Source of the DNA: Microbacterium enclense
GTDB taxonomy: Bacteria > Actinomycetota > Actinomycetes > Actinomycetales > Microbacteriaceae
DNA: 64,000 nucleotides
Direction of reading: 5' to 3'
Assembly (NCBI RefSeq): GCF_001456955.1
Contig: NZ_KQ758468.1
Coordinates: 462,288 to 526,287 of the forward strand
Position numbers and translations under genes: made by a program. Under the pieces are notes generated by a model. It saw only the letters and a list, made by a program, of their open reading frames with translations, was not told the origin of the DNA and ran no database searches. Positions 53,336 to 60,987 of this stretch are shown here, in pieces. Positions within the stretch are counted from its first letter, which is position 1, and each line of letters starts with the position of its first letter.

Positions 53336-53577
53336 TCAGACCTCGTCAGCACCCGGGCGGCGCCCCGTCCAGAGCAGCCCGCCGGCGAGCAGCAGTCCCG
53401 TCGCGGCAGGCTCGTCCCCAGCGCCAGACCGGGCGCCCGATCGAAACGACAGTCGGCGGGCAGACCGCCGGTCGTGCTCTCGGCGGTCGTGGCAGCAGCA
53501 GTGTGAAGAGAACGACACGGCGGCCAACAGGCCGAGCGTGACCACTGCGGCGCTGTCCTCGCAGCGACACGTGTCAT
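53336..53577 (-). pseudogene. Possible decayed small surface protein
   Basis: No single frame is convincing, but the stretch with good third-position G/C jumps between frames: MTRVAARTAP, then AVVTLGLLAAVSFSS (signal-like), then TAAATTAESTTGGLPADC (a Thr-rich linker), then DEPAATGLLLAGGLLWTGRR (an LPxTG-type anchor end). Joined with two or three frameshifts, these read like a short secreted, wall-anchored protein. Tentative; chance cannot be excluded. It lies within the 718-base gap upstream of the GH43 gene, which otherwise holds the LacI operator and the 53722 palindrome. Confidence 0.25.
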
Positions 53578-53721
53578 TGTCACGTCCCGAGAACCCCCGA
53601 CGGGTCGATGCGCGGACGTGCGTACCACACGAGGGCGATCGCGCCTCGCGCGATATTCGTCGGACGCACGACGGCGGATGAACCCCGATCGTGGCACGAT
53701 CCTGCGACTCCACAAACGCCG

Positions 53722-53735
53722 ATAATGTACATTAT
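53722..53735. promoter_or_regulatory. AT-rich perfect palindrome with a TGTACA core
   Basis: ATAATGTACATTAT is a 14-bp perfect palindrome in a very GC-rich setting, about 150 bases downstream of the membrane protein gene's stop side and not at the front of any gene I can support. It contains TGTACA, typical of antitoxin and other repressor operators. Confidence 0.4.
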
Positions 53736-53888
53736 GTCAGTTCGGGTCAGCCACGCGCAGGGTGAATGTTCTCCCCCGACGCACGAAAGAGCGCTCCGCG
53801 CGTGGAACGGTGCTCTCCGACGAGCTCGTCGATCAGCGGTGCTGGCGACAGACGGATGCCGGGAGCGCCGACGGCCTCACCCGTCGCG

Positions 53889-54371
53889 TCACCGGAGCAC
53901 CTCGACGAGCACGATCCACGAGATCGTCAACGCCACGACAACCGCCAGCAGCGCACCGAGTGCGAACGCCGAAGAACCGGCATTCGCGTCGCCCGCGAGC
54001 ATCAGGATGCCACCGACGACATACGCGGCCGGCGCGACGAAGCCGAGACCGGCCTTCACCCCGCGCAGGCGGTTGCGCGCGTCGTGGTCGGCGAAAATCC
54101 GGCGCGCGGCGCTGAGGGCGAAGGCAGCCGCCATCACCGCGGTGGCCGCGGCGATGCTGCCGTACAGGGCTGCGGGCACCCCCGGAGCCAGGCCGACGGC
54201 GGACACGACGAGCGCGAGCACGAGACCCGCGATCGCGGTGCCCAGACGTGCGGTCAACGCCGGCGCCTTGACGATCTCGCCGATGTTGACGCTCGCCGCC
54301 ACGATCACCAGACCCGCGAGCGCCGCCGTGGCGCCCACCATCGCGACATGGAAATCGCCCCAGTCCCCCAT
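53889..54371 (-). CDS. Small four-helix membrane protein, function unknown
   Basis: 160 residues with four transmembrane helices (about 8-28, 43-64, 68-88 and 108-155 as two). The start MGDWGDFHVAMVGATAALAG matches a group of uncharacterised actinobacterial membrane proteins beginning with an acidic-aromatic N-terminus. ATG 54371 follows TAGCAT by six bases, a leaderless start, so it is transcribed independently of the decayed SDR upstream. No functional motif is present. Confidence 0.75.
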   Translation of the reverse strand: MGDWGDFHVAMVGATAALAGLVIVAASVNIGEIVKAPALTARLGTAIAGLVLALVVSAVGLAPGVPAALYGSIAAATAVMAAAFALSAARRIFADHDARNRLRGVKAGLGFVAPAAYVVGGILMLAGDANAGSSAFALGALLAVVVALTISWIVLVEVLR

Positions 54372-54403
54372 GACGGGATGCTAGCGCGCGCGGCGACCTT
54401 GCG

Positions 54404-54926
54404 TCAGGCGTCCGAGCGCAACCACGTCTGCGTGACGCCGAGCACCCGCGAGCCGTCGAGATCGGCGAGAGACAGACCCGCGAAGCGAACCGCAGCCTCG
54501 GACGTCTGCCAGCGGAAGCGCGGCGCCGACGTCGTGGCTGCCTCGACGACCGTCCGGGCGGCGTCCTCCGCCGACTGCGCGGTCGTGAACGCGGACGACG
54601 TGCGATCGAGATACGCCCGCTGCAGGTCGGCGTAGGGGCCGGGCGCGGCGAGGTGCACCGAGTCGGTGAAAGACGACGCCACCGCGGCCGGCTCCACGAT
54701 CGATACGTCGACGCCGAACGGAGCGACCACCGGGGCCAGCGACTGCATGAGCCCCTCCACCGCGAACTTCGCCGCGCAGTAGGCGTCGGCGAACGGCTGC
54801 CCGACCGCTCCCCCGACGCTCGTCACCGTGACGATGCGCCCTCGCCCGCGCTCGCGCATACCGGGCAGCACCAGGCGGGTGAGCCGGGCGACCGACCCTC
54901 ACGGCGTCAACGACCAGACCCGTCAT
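54404..54926 (-). pseudogene. N-terminally truncated and frameshifted SDR
   Basis: The body from SVARLTRLVLPGMRERGRGR to the end (TQTWLRSDA) is a clear SDR C-terminal two thirds, including the catalytic region TSVGGAVGQPFADAYCAAKF (Tyr and Lys of YxxxK intact) and VEPAAVASSFTD. The NAD-binding TGxxxGIG half is missing. An in-frame TGA occurs at 54899-54901. An ATG at 54926 overlapping the transpeptidase stop (ATGA) reads MTGLVVDAVR and would join the SDR frame if one G were removed from the GAGGGT run. So the gene is both truncated and frameshifted. Confidence 0.75.
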
Positions 54927-55744
54927 CTCACCTGGAACGGCGTGCCCAGCGGAAGGAGACCTGCCAACTCCGTGATGTCGGCATTGTGCATCCGCACGCA
55001 CCCGTGCGATGCCGCTGTGCCGATGCTGTCGACATCCTCCGTACCGTGCAGGCCGATCTGACCGGGGCCGCCGCCGAAGCTGTTGAGAACGTCGGAGAAC
55101 GCCGTCGTGCCGTAGGCGAAGGGCCCGTAGCCCTCATTGGTCGGCGCCAGCAGCTCGCTCAGCGCGAACCGCCCGTAGGGCGTCGGGGTGCCGCCGGTGC
55201 CCGTGGCGACGGGAAACGTCTTCTGCAGCATGCCGTCCTTGTACAGATCGAGAGTGTTCGAGGACACCGTGACGACGAGGGCATACCCGGTCGTCGACTG
55301 CGAGACGGCGTCGGCATCCACCCATCCGGTGCTGCCGTTGGGCCGCTGCGGAAGCATCACCTGCAGCCAGCCGTCCTTCTCTGCGACGACGCGGAACACC
55401 AGCGGTGCACCCGATTTCTGAACGGCGGGGAGATCGGCGATCTGATTCCCCCTCGGGGCGTCGCGTACGGACACGCCGGCGCCGTTCACCGCGGCGACGG
55501 TGGTGGCTGCCGGGGCGTCGACTTCCGCGTCTGCGGTAGCGGCCGAGCCCGGCGTCATCGCGGGCAGCTCTCCATCGTCGGCACCCGTCGCGGCTCCCCC
55601 GCGCGCGTCGATACCGCCCGCCGTCACCGTGAGCGAATGCGGCCCCAGCGCGAGGGCAACACCCGTCGAGATTCCAGCGATGCCGAGCACGACGGCGAGG
55701 GTGATGACGAACGCTCGACGCGAGCGCGGCAGGGGGAGCTTCAC
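54923..55744 (-). CDS. L,D-transpeptidase (YkuD) with N-terminal anchor and SH3-like domain
   Basis: 273 residues. A signal anchor (about 10-33), a Thr/Ala-rich linker, an SH3-like domain (about 85-147, AAVNGAGVSVRDAPRGNQIA ... GWLQVMLPQR), and a YkuD domain (about 152-273). The catalytic motif is IGLHGTEDVDSIGTAASHGC with VRMHNAD; the Cys of SHGC is the nucleophile. YkuD enzymes make 3-3 cross-links in peptidoglycan or attach proteins to it. GTG 55744 has AAGGA five bases upstream. Its stop abuts a decayed SDR. Confidence 0.92.
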   Translation of the reverse strand: MKLPLPRSRRAFVITLAVVLGIAGISTGVALALGPHSLTVTAGGIDARGGAATGADDGELPAMTPGSAATADAEVDAPAATTVAAVNGAGVSVRDAPRGNQIADLPAVQKSGAPLVFRVVAEKDGWLQVMLPQRPNGSTGWVDADAVSQSTTGYALVVTVSSNTLDLYKDGMLQKTFPVATGTGGTPTPYGRFALSELLAPTNEGYGPFAYGTTAFSDVLNSFGGGPGQIGLHGTEDVDSIGTAASHGCVRMHNADITELAGLLPLGTPFQVR

Positions 55745-56028
55745 AATGATCCTTCCGCCCGTGCCGGTCGCAATCCGAGCGACGGTCGCCCGTTCGTGTC
55801 GGCAGGGAAGGCACGAACGGTGGTCGCGGCGGTGGCGCCCAGGCGCGGCACCGCCACGGACAGAGCGGTGGTTCGGCGCCCTCGCGCCGTTCGTGCGCGG
55901 GTAACGCTAACCGAGCATCGCCGGATCGCCATGGTCGGCTAGCCCGCTCGGTCACCCTGTCGTCGGCACCGGTTCGCCCGCTCGGCCTGCGCGTGTGCCG
56001 TCGATGCTCACTGACCCGGGTGCTGAGA
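55745..56028. other. Intergenic region upstream of the L,D-transpeptidase gene
   Basis: No gene is supported in this stretch (346 bases in total to the next stop). It carries an imperfect dyad GGTAACGCTAACC (55910-55922), GTTAGC words resembling LacI half sites, and a scattering of CGCCACG runs. The promoter for the transpeptidase must lie here, but I cannot place it with confidence. Confidence 0.4.
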
Positions 56029-56080
56029 CGAAAGACCGGTGCCGAGTCGACTCGCGAGTCGGCCCGGCGCCGGTCTTCGT
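56029..56080 (-). terminator. Terminator of the YVTN-propeller gene
   Basis: ACGAAAGACCGGTGCCG (56029) and CGGCGCCGGTCTTCGT (ending 56080) pair over about 15 bp, with a further inverted CGAGTCG/CGAGTCGG inside the loop, ten bases after the stop of the minus-strand gene. Confidence 0.75.
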
Positions 56081-56090
56081 TCGGTGTGTG

Positions 56091-57437
56091 TCAGCCTGTG
56101 AACGTCGCCTTCGCGGAAACTGACTTCGCCGGGCCCGCCCCCGGGAGAGAGGGGACAATCGTGCCCGGAGTCGGTGTGGTCACAGGAGTGGGCGAGCTGG
56201 CGGTTGCGGGACCGACGATCGTGACGGTGACCGTGACCGCCGCACCGGAACCAGCTCCGTTGCGCGCGAGAACGGTGAACGTGAAGGTGCCGGCCGTCGT
56301 CGGCGTCCCGGATAGCGTCCCGTCTGCGGCGAGTTCCAGACCATCCGGCAGCGTGCCCGACTGGACCACGAAGTCGGGCGCGGGCTCGCCCGAGGCTGAG
56401 AAGGTGTACGTGTACGCCGACCCGACGGAGCCGCTCGGAGGATCGGCTGAGAACGTCGGAGCGATGCGGCCGGTGACCGCTGAGACGGTGTCGTCGGACG
56501 CATCGGTGGTGTACACCGTCGCACCATCGGGCGCGACGACGAGCGAGGCCGGGTCTTTCCCGACGGTCACCGTGTCGACGACGTTGCCCGACTCCACGTC
56601 GATGACGGTCAGATCATGAGGTCCGCCCACGACGTAGACCGTCGCCCCATCAGGGCTGACAGCGGCGCCCTGCGGAGCCGTGATGCCCGCGACCGTGCGC
56701 GTGATGGTCCCCGTCGCGATATCGACCACCGAGACCGAATCGGAAGTCGCGTTCGGCACGTAGAGCACGGTGCCGTCGGGGGTGATGCCCGGCGTCGTCG
56801 GTCCCGTGAAGCCGGCGATCGTCCGTGTGATCCGCTTCGTGGCGGTGTCGATGACCGAGACCGTGCCGGCGTTGTAGTCGGTCACGTAAAGGGTCGCTCC
56901 GTCAGGGCTGAGCGTTGCCCGCAGATCACTTCGCGTGAAGCTCGTGATCGAACCCGTGGTACGACCCGTTGCTGCATCCATGAAGGTCACGCTGCTCGAC
57001 GCATAGCTGATCACGTAAAGCGTCGCGCCGTCGGGGCTGACGAGAACAGCAGACGGGGAACGGAACGAGCCCGTGAAGTAGGTGGTGCGGGTGCGCGTCG
57101 TCGCATCTATGACATAGATCGAGTCGTCGCCGTAGTTGGCGACGTAGAGGGTCTTGCCGTCGGGACTGATCGCGACCGAGTCGGGATTGTCTCCCACCCG
57201 GATGGTGGAGGTCACCGTGTCGCTGGCGGTGTCGATGACCGAGAGGTCGTTGTCGCTGTAATCGGCGACGTAGAGGGTCGTACCGTCGGGACTGATGGCC
57301 GCGGCAAGCGGTAACGAACCGACCGGAATAGTGGCCGACACCGTTCCCGGCGTCGCCGCCACGGCCATGACACCTCCTCCGAGAATAAGGGAGCCGCCGA
57401 GCAGCAGCGACGTGGATAAGCTGACGATTCGTTTCAC
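56091..57437 (-). CDS. Secreted seven-bladed YVTN beta-propeller protein with Ig-like domain
   Basis: 448 residues. Signal peptide 1-28 (VKRIVSLSTSLLLGGSLILG, cut near AVAA). Seven propeller repeats follow (about 32-325), each built on SPDGxTLYVxxY and a SVIDTATxxxTxTI strand, as in SPDGTTLYVADYSDND and SPDGATLYVTDYNAGT. Next is an Ig-like putative domain (about 328-410, SGTLPDGLELAADGTLSGTP), then a Pro/Thr-rich end. No LPxTG motif or terminal helix is present, unlike many relatives, so it is likely released. GTG 57437 has GGAAGG eight bases upstream; the longer frame is unneeded. YVTN proteins often bind surfaces or other proteins; the ligand is unknown. Confidence 0.88.
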   Translation of the reverse strand: MKRIVSLSTSLLLGGSLILGGGVMAVAATPGTVSATIPVGSLPLAAAISPDGTTLYVADYSDNDLSVIDTASDTVTSTIRVGDNPDSVAISPDGKTLYVANYGDDSIYVIDATTRTRTTYFTGSFRSPSAVLVSPDGATLYVISYASSSVTFMDAATGRTTGSITSFTRSDLRATLSPDGATLYVTDYNAGTVSVIDTATKRITRTIAGFTGPTTPGITPDGTVLYVPNATSDSVSVVDIATGTITRTVAGITAPQGAAVSPDGATVYVVGGPHDLTVIDVESGNVVDTVTVGKDPASLVVAPDGATVYTTDASDDTVSAVTGRIAPTFSADPPSGSVGSAYTYTFSASGEPAPDFVVQSGTLPDGLELAADGTLSGTPTTAGTFTFTVLARNGAGSGAAVTVTVTIVGPATASSPTPVTTPTPGTIVPSLPGAGPAKSVSAKATFTG

Positions 57438-57580
57438 GGGGTGTGCCTTCCGTCGGGTTCGCCGCCCAACGGTATCGGCGGTACTGCGCACGCGCCCCGC
57501 ATCTGTCACCCGCTTCATCCGTGCAAGACGAAGGAGTCACCCTCTCGGCCCGGGGTCCATCTCCTCCAGCCGAAGGGCCA

Positions 57581-58345
57581 TCAGGTTTGTGGCTCCACCT
57601 GGACCCAACCGCCGTCGAACTTCGGCGCGCGCCCGTCGCCCGACGACGTCCCCGCGAGGCGTCGCCTCACCCACGGAGCGACGTGTTCCCGGTAATACAC
57701 GGAACCCTTGAGAGTGAGCACCTCGGGAATCGCCGGGAGGTGCCACCACTCGGGCGGAGCCGTCTGCCCGATCGATTCGACGACGCGGGCGGCCACCCGA
57801 TGATGGCCACGTGCATTCATGTGCAGTCGGTCGACCGACCAGAACTCAGCGCCCGCCAGCTCACGATCGAACCAGTTGTACGCGGTGATCACGTCCGGCC
57901 GTCGAGCGAGACGCTCCTCGACCGCGCGCGAGAGTCGGTCGCCCCGTGCGCGCACGACGCGCCCCAGCGGCAACCCCGCTGACGGATCGGCGCCCGAGAG
58001 CACGATGAGTTGCACACCCTCCTCGTCGCAGCGCCGTACGACGCGATCGAAGTCCGCGACGATGCGGTCGATGTCGGCCCGCGGGCGGAGCATGTCATTG
58101 CCCCCGCCGTTGAACGACAGATGCGTCGGCTTCAGCGCCAGCGCGGGCTCGAGCTGCTGCTCGACGATCGGCCGGATCAGCTTGCCGCGGATCGCGAGAT
58201 TCGCGTACTGGATCGGCTCGCCCGAAGCATCCGCCCATCCCTGGGCTGCCAGGTCGGCCCACCCCCGCACGGTGCCGTCGGGCATTTCGTCGCCGACCCC
58301 TTCGGTGAACGAGTCGCCGATCGCGACGTAGCGGACGGATGCCAT
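57581..58345 (-). CDS. SGNH/GDSL-type esterase or lipase
   Basis: 254 residues. Block I GDSFTEGVGDEMPDG (Ser about 10), block II GKL near 53, block III NGGGNDMLRP (Gly and Asn oxyanion, about 80), and block V DRLHMNARGHHR (Asp/His, about 170), so the SGNH set is complete. No signal peptide; cytoplasmic or released by lysis. Typical substrates are acetylated sugars or short acyl esters. ATG 58345 follows TAGGCT by six bases, a leaderless start. It is not linked to a sugar operon here. Confidence 0.9.
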   Translation of the reverse strand: MASVRYVAIGDSFTEGVGDEMPDGTVRGWADLAAQGWADASGEPIQYANLAIRGKLIRPIVEQQLEPALALKPTHLSFNGGGNDMLRPRADIDRIVADFDRVVRRCDEEGVQLIVLSGADPSAGLPLGRVVRARGDRLSRAVEERLARRPDVITAYNWFDRELAGAEFWSVDRLHMNARGHHRVAARVVESIGQTAPPEWWHLPAIPEVLTLKGSVYYREHVAPWVRRRLAGTSSGDGRAPKFDGGWVQVEPQT

Positions 58346-58398
58346 GCCTCGAGCCTACGCGCGAGCGACTCGGACGCTTCGACGAACCGCCCGACGAG

Positions 58399-59733
58399 CT
58401 AGGCCAAGGCGCGGCCGCGCTGCTCACGCAAGAGCAGCGCCGCCCCCACCGCAACCGCGAAGAACGCCGCGAACACGACGAACAGCAGCGGCGCGCCACC
58501 GAGGCCGAGCAGCGGCGGCACCGCGAGAGGCGCGAGGATCGACGCGATGCGCCCGATCCCGGCCGCCCACCCGGCGCCCGTCGCGCGTAGCGCCGTCGGG
58601 TAGGTCTCCGGCGTCGCGGCGTACAGCGCACCCCAGGCGCCGAGGTTGAAGAACGACAGCATCATCCCCGTGGCGATGACGGCCGTCTCGCCCGACGCCG
58701 TGCCGAACAGCACGGCGGCGACGGCCGAACCGGCGAGGAAGGTCGCGAGGGTCGCACGCCTCCCCCACGTCTCGATGAGCCACGCCGCCACGGCGTATCC
58801 CGGCAGCTGCGCGAGCGTGATGATGAGGGTGAAGCCGAACGACCGCACGAGGTCATAGCCCTGCGCGACGAGGATCGTCGGGATCCAGATGAAGGCCCCG
58901 TAGTACGAGAAGTTCACGCAGAACCACAGCACCCATAGTGCCGCGGTGCGGGCGCGCAGGGCCGGGGCCCAGAGCGCGCTGACGCGCGGGCGTGCGGCCG
59001 GAGCGGATGCCGTCACCCCCTCCGTCGATGCCTCGAGAGCGATGCGGCCGGCCGCGGCCTCCAGGTCGCGCACGATCACGATCGCCTCGGCGTTCCGACC
59101 CCGCGCAGCGAGCCAGCGCGGGGATTCGGGCAGGCCCCACCGCACGATGAGGGCGTACACCGCGGGGATCGCGCCGAGGGCGAAGGCCCAGCGCCACCCG
59201 TCGTCCGATGACGGCACGACGAGGTAGCCGATCAGCGCCGCCGCGGTCCACCCCACCGCCCAGAAGGCTTCGAGGAAGACGATGAGCCGTCCGCGCATAC
59301 GCGCGGGGGCGAACTCGCTGACGTAGGTGGAGGCGACCGGCAGCTCCGCGCCGAGGCCGAGACCGACCACGAAACGCAGCACGAGCAGAGCGGCCAGGCC
59401 CCCGACGAGCGCGCTCGCCCCGGTCGCGAGGCCGTAGACGAGCAGCGTCAGAGCGAAGACGTGCCGGCGCCCGAAGCGGTCGGCCAGCAGGCCGCCCACG
59501 CTCGCGCCGATCGCCATGCCGGCGAAACCCGCCGACGCGATCCACGACGCCTCGGTCGGGGCCAGCTGCCACTGCACGCTGAGGGCGGCGATGACGAACG
59601 AGATGAGGCCGACGTCCATGGCATCCAGGGCCCAGCCCAGACCGGACCCGCCCAGGATCCGTCCGTGGCGGCGGGTGAAGGGCAGGGCGTCGAGGCGTTC
59701 GGACACCCGGATGGTGTCGGTCGTCGTGCTCAC
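58399..59733 (-). CDS. Major facilitator superfamily transporter (metabolite:H+ symporter type)
   Basis: 444 residues, twelve transmembrane helices. The intracellular loop motif GLLADRFGRRHVFALTLLVY (about 75-90) and VASTYVSEFAPARMRGRLIV (about 128) are characteristic of the sugar and aromatic-acid H+ symporters; the second half repeats as WLIETWGRRATLATFL. Substrate is unknown, but small organic acids or sugars are likely. GTG 59733 overlaps the stop of the flavin-monooxygenase gene by four bases (GTGA), so the two are one operon, presumably importing a compound that the oxidoreductase attacks. Confidence 0.88.
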   Translation of the reverse strand: MSTTTDTIRVSERLDALPFTRRHGRILGGSGLGWALDAMDVGLISFVIAALSVQWQLAPTEASWIASAGFAGMAIGASVGGLLADRFGRRHVFALTLLVYGLATGASALVGGLAALLVLRFVVGLGLGAELPVASTYVSEFAPARMRGRLIVFLEAFWAVGWTAAALIGYLVVPSSDDGWRWAFALGAIPAVYALIVRWGLPESPRWLAARGRNAEAIVIVRDLEAAAGRIALEASTEGVTASAPAARPRVSALWAPALRARTAALWVLWFCVNFSYYGAFIWIPTILVAQGYDLVRSFGFTLIITLAQLPGYAVAAWLIETWGRRATLATFLAGSAVAAVLFGTASGETAVIATGMMLSFFNLGAWGALYAATPETYPTALRATGAGWAAGIGRIASILAPLAVPPLLGLGGAPLLFVVFAAFFAVAVGAALLLREQRGRALA

Positions 59734-60800
59734 CGGATACCGGTGGAGTCGACTCGCGCGGGAGTGTCGGCGAGCATGTCGTGCACGAGCGGCAGCACGC
59801 GCGTGCCGTAGAGCTCGATGCTCGACATGAGGCGGTCGTGCGAGATGGACCCGCTGGCGAACTTCAGCTGGAAGCGGGTGTTGCCCAGCGCCCGCACGGT
59901 CGCGGCGATCTTGCGCGCGACCGTCTCGGGCGAGCCGATGTACATCGCCCCGTCGGGGCCGACGTCCTGCTGGAAGCGCAGACGGTTGTAGGCCGGCCAG
60001 CCGCGCTCGCGTCCGATGGTCGTGTTGAGCTCGGCGACGCCCTCGTACGCTTCGTCCCAGGCCTGCTGGTCGCTCTCGGCGATGTGCCCGGGCGAGTGCA
60101 CCGAGATGGGCATCGTGGGCTTGCCGAGTTCTTGCAACGACCGACGGTAGAGGTCGGCGTACGGGCGGAACCGCGCGGACGATCCCCCGATGATGGCGAG
60201 CACGAGCCCGTAGCCGTAGCGCGCCGCTCGTACCACCGACTCGGGAGACCCGCCGACGCCGACCCACGCGGTCAGCCCCTTCTCGGTCTTCGGGTACACG
60301 TCGGCACCCTGAAGGCCGGCGCGCGTCCGCCCCGTCCAGGTCACCGGCTTCTCTTCGCGCAGAAGTGAGAACAGCTCGAGCTTCTCCTCGAACAGCTGCT
60401 CGTAGTCGGCGAGGTCGTAGCCGAAGAGGGGGAACGACTCGATGAACGACCCGCGCCCGAGGATGACCTCGGCGCGACCGTTCGACACGGCATCCAGGGT
60501 CGCGAAGCGCTCGTACACGCGCACGGGGTCGTCGCTCGAGAGCACCGTCACGGCGGTGCCGAGGTGGATGTTCGACGTGCGCGCGGCGGCCGCGGCGAGG
60601 ACGATCTCGGGGCTCGTGACCGCGAAGTCCTTGCGGTGGTGCTCCCCCACGCCGAAGAACGACAGGCCGACCTGGTCGGCGAGCACTGCCTGGTCGACGA
60701 CGTTGCGAATGGTCTGCGCGTCGGACTGCGGCGACCCGTCGGGACCGCGCGAGATGTCTCCGAAAGTGTCGAGCCCGAGCTCGAGGGGACGATCGTCCAT
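59730..60800 (-). CDS. LLM class flavin-dependent oxidoreductase
   Basis: 356 residues of the luciferase-like monooxygenase superfamily (TIM barrel using FMN or F420). Signatures: ELGLDTFGDISRGPDG (about 6), ADQVGLSFFGVGEHHRKDFA (about 42-62, the typical His), TSNIHLGTAVTVLSSDDPVR (about 76-95), and EVILGRGSFIESFPLFGYDL (about 112). This matches the TIGR03858-type subgroup. The oxidised substrate is unknown. ATG 60800 has AAGGAG five bases upstream. It is co-transcribed with the MFS transporter through a GTGA overlap. Whether F420 or FMN is used cannot be told from sequence. Confidence 0.9.
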   Translation of the reverse strand: MDDRPLELGLDTFGDISRGPDGSPQSDAQTIRNVVDQAVLADQVGLSFFGVGEHHRKDFAVTSPEIVLAAAAARTSNIHLGTAVTVLSSDDPVRVYERFATLDAVSNGRAEVILGRGSFIESFPLFGYDLADYEQLFEEKLELFSLLREEKPVTWTGRTRAGLQGADVYPKTEKGLTAWVGVGGSPESVVRAARYGYGLVLAIIGGSSARFRPYADLYRRSLQELGKPTMPISVHSPGHIAESDQQAWDEAYEGVAELNTTIGRERGWPAYNRLRFQQDVGPDGAMYIGSPETVARKIAATVRALGNTRFQLKFASGSISHDRLMSSIELYGTRVLPLVHDMLADTPARVDSTGIR

Positions 60801-60949
60801 GGGGTCTCCTTGCATTCGGATGCATGAACTTTACGCGACGGCGGGGTATTCCCCCGCATCGCGGAGACGGCGCGGGTGCCGACAGCGCGCGGCGCCGAGG
60901 ATGCCATTGGGCCGACGCGGCAACCGCCGGCCTCGCGACGTCCCGACCG

Positions 60950-60983
60950 CCGGAGGGGCGCCGTCGCAGCGACGCCCCTCCGG
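60950..60983 (-). terminator. Terminator of the DUF885 gene
   Basis: CCGGAGGGGCG (60950-60960) and CGCCCCTCCGG (60973-60983) form an 11-bp perfect stem with a 12-base loop, beginning five bases after the stop of the minus-strand DUF885 gene. Confidence 0.85.
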
Positions 60984-60987
60984 AAGA

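Noticed and set aside
55910..55922. A second LacI-like operator (GGTAACGCTAACC)
   Set aside because: The dyad has two mismatched position pairs out of six, and it does not sit at a clear promoter.
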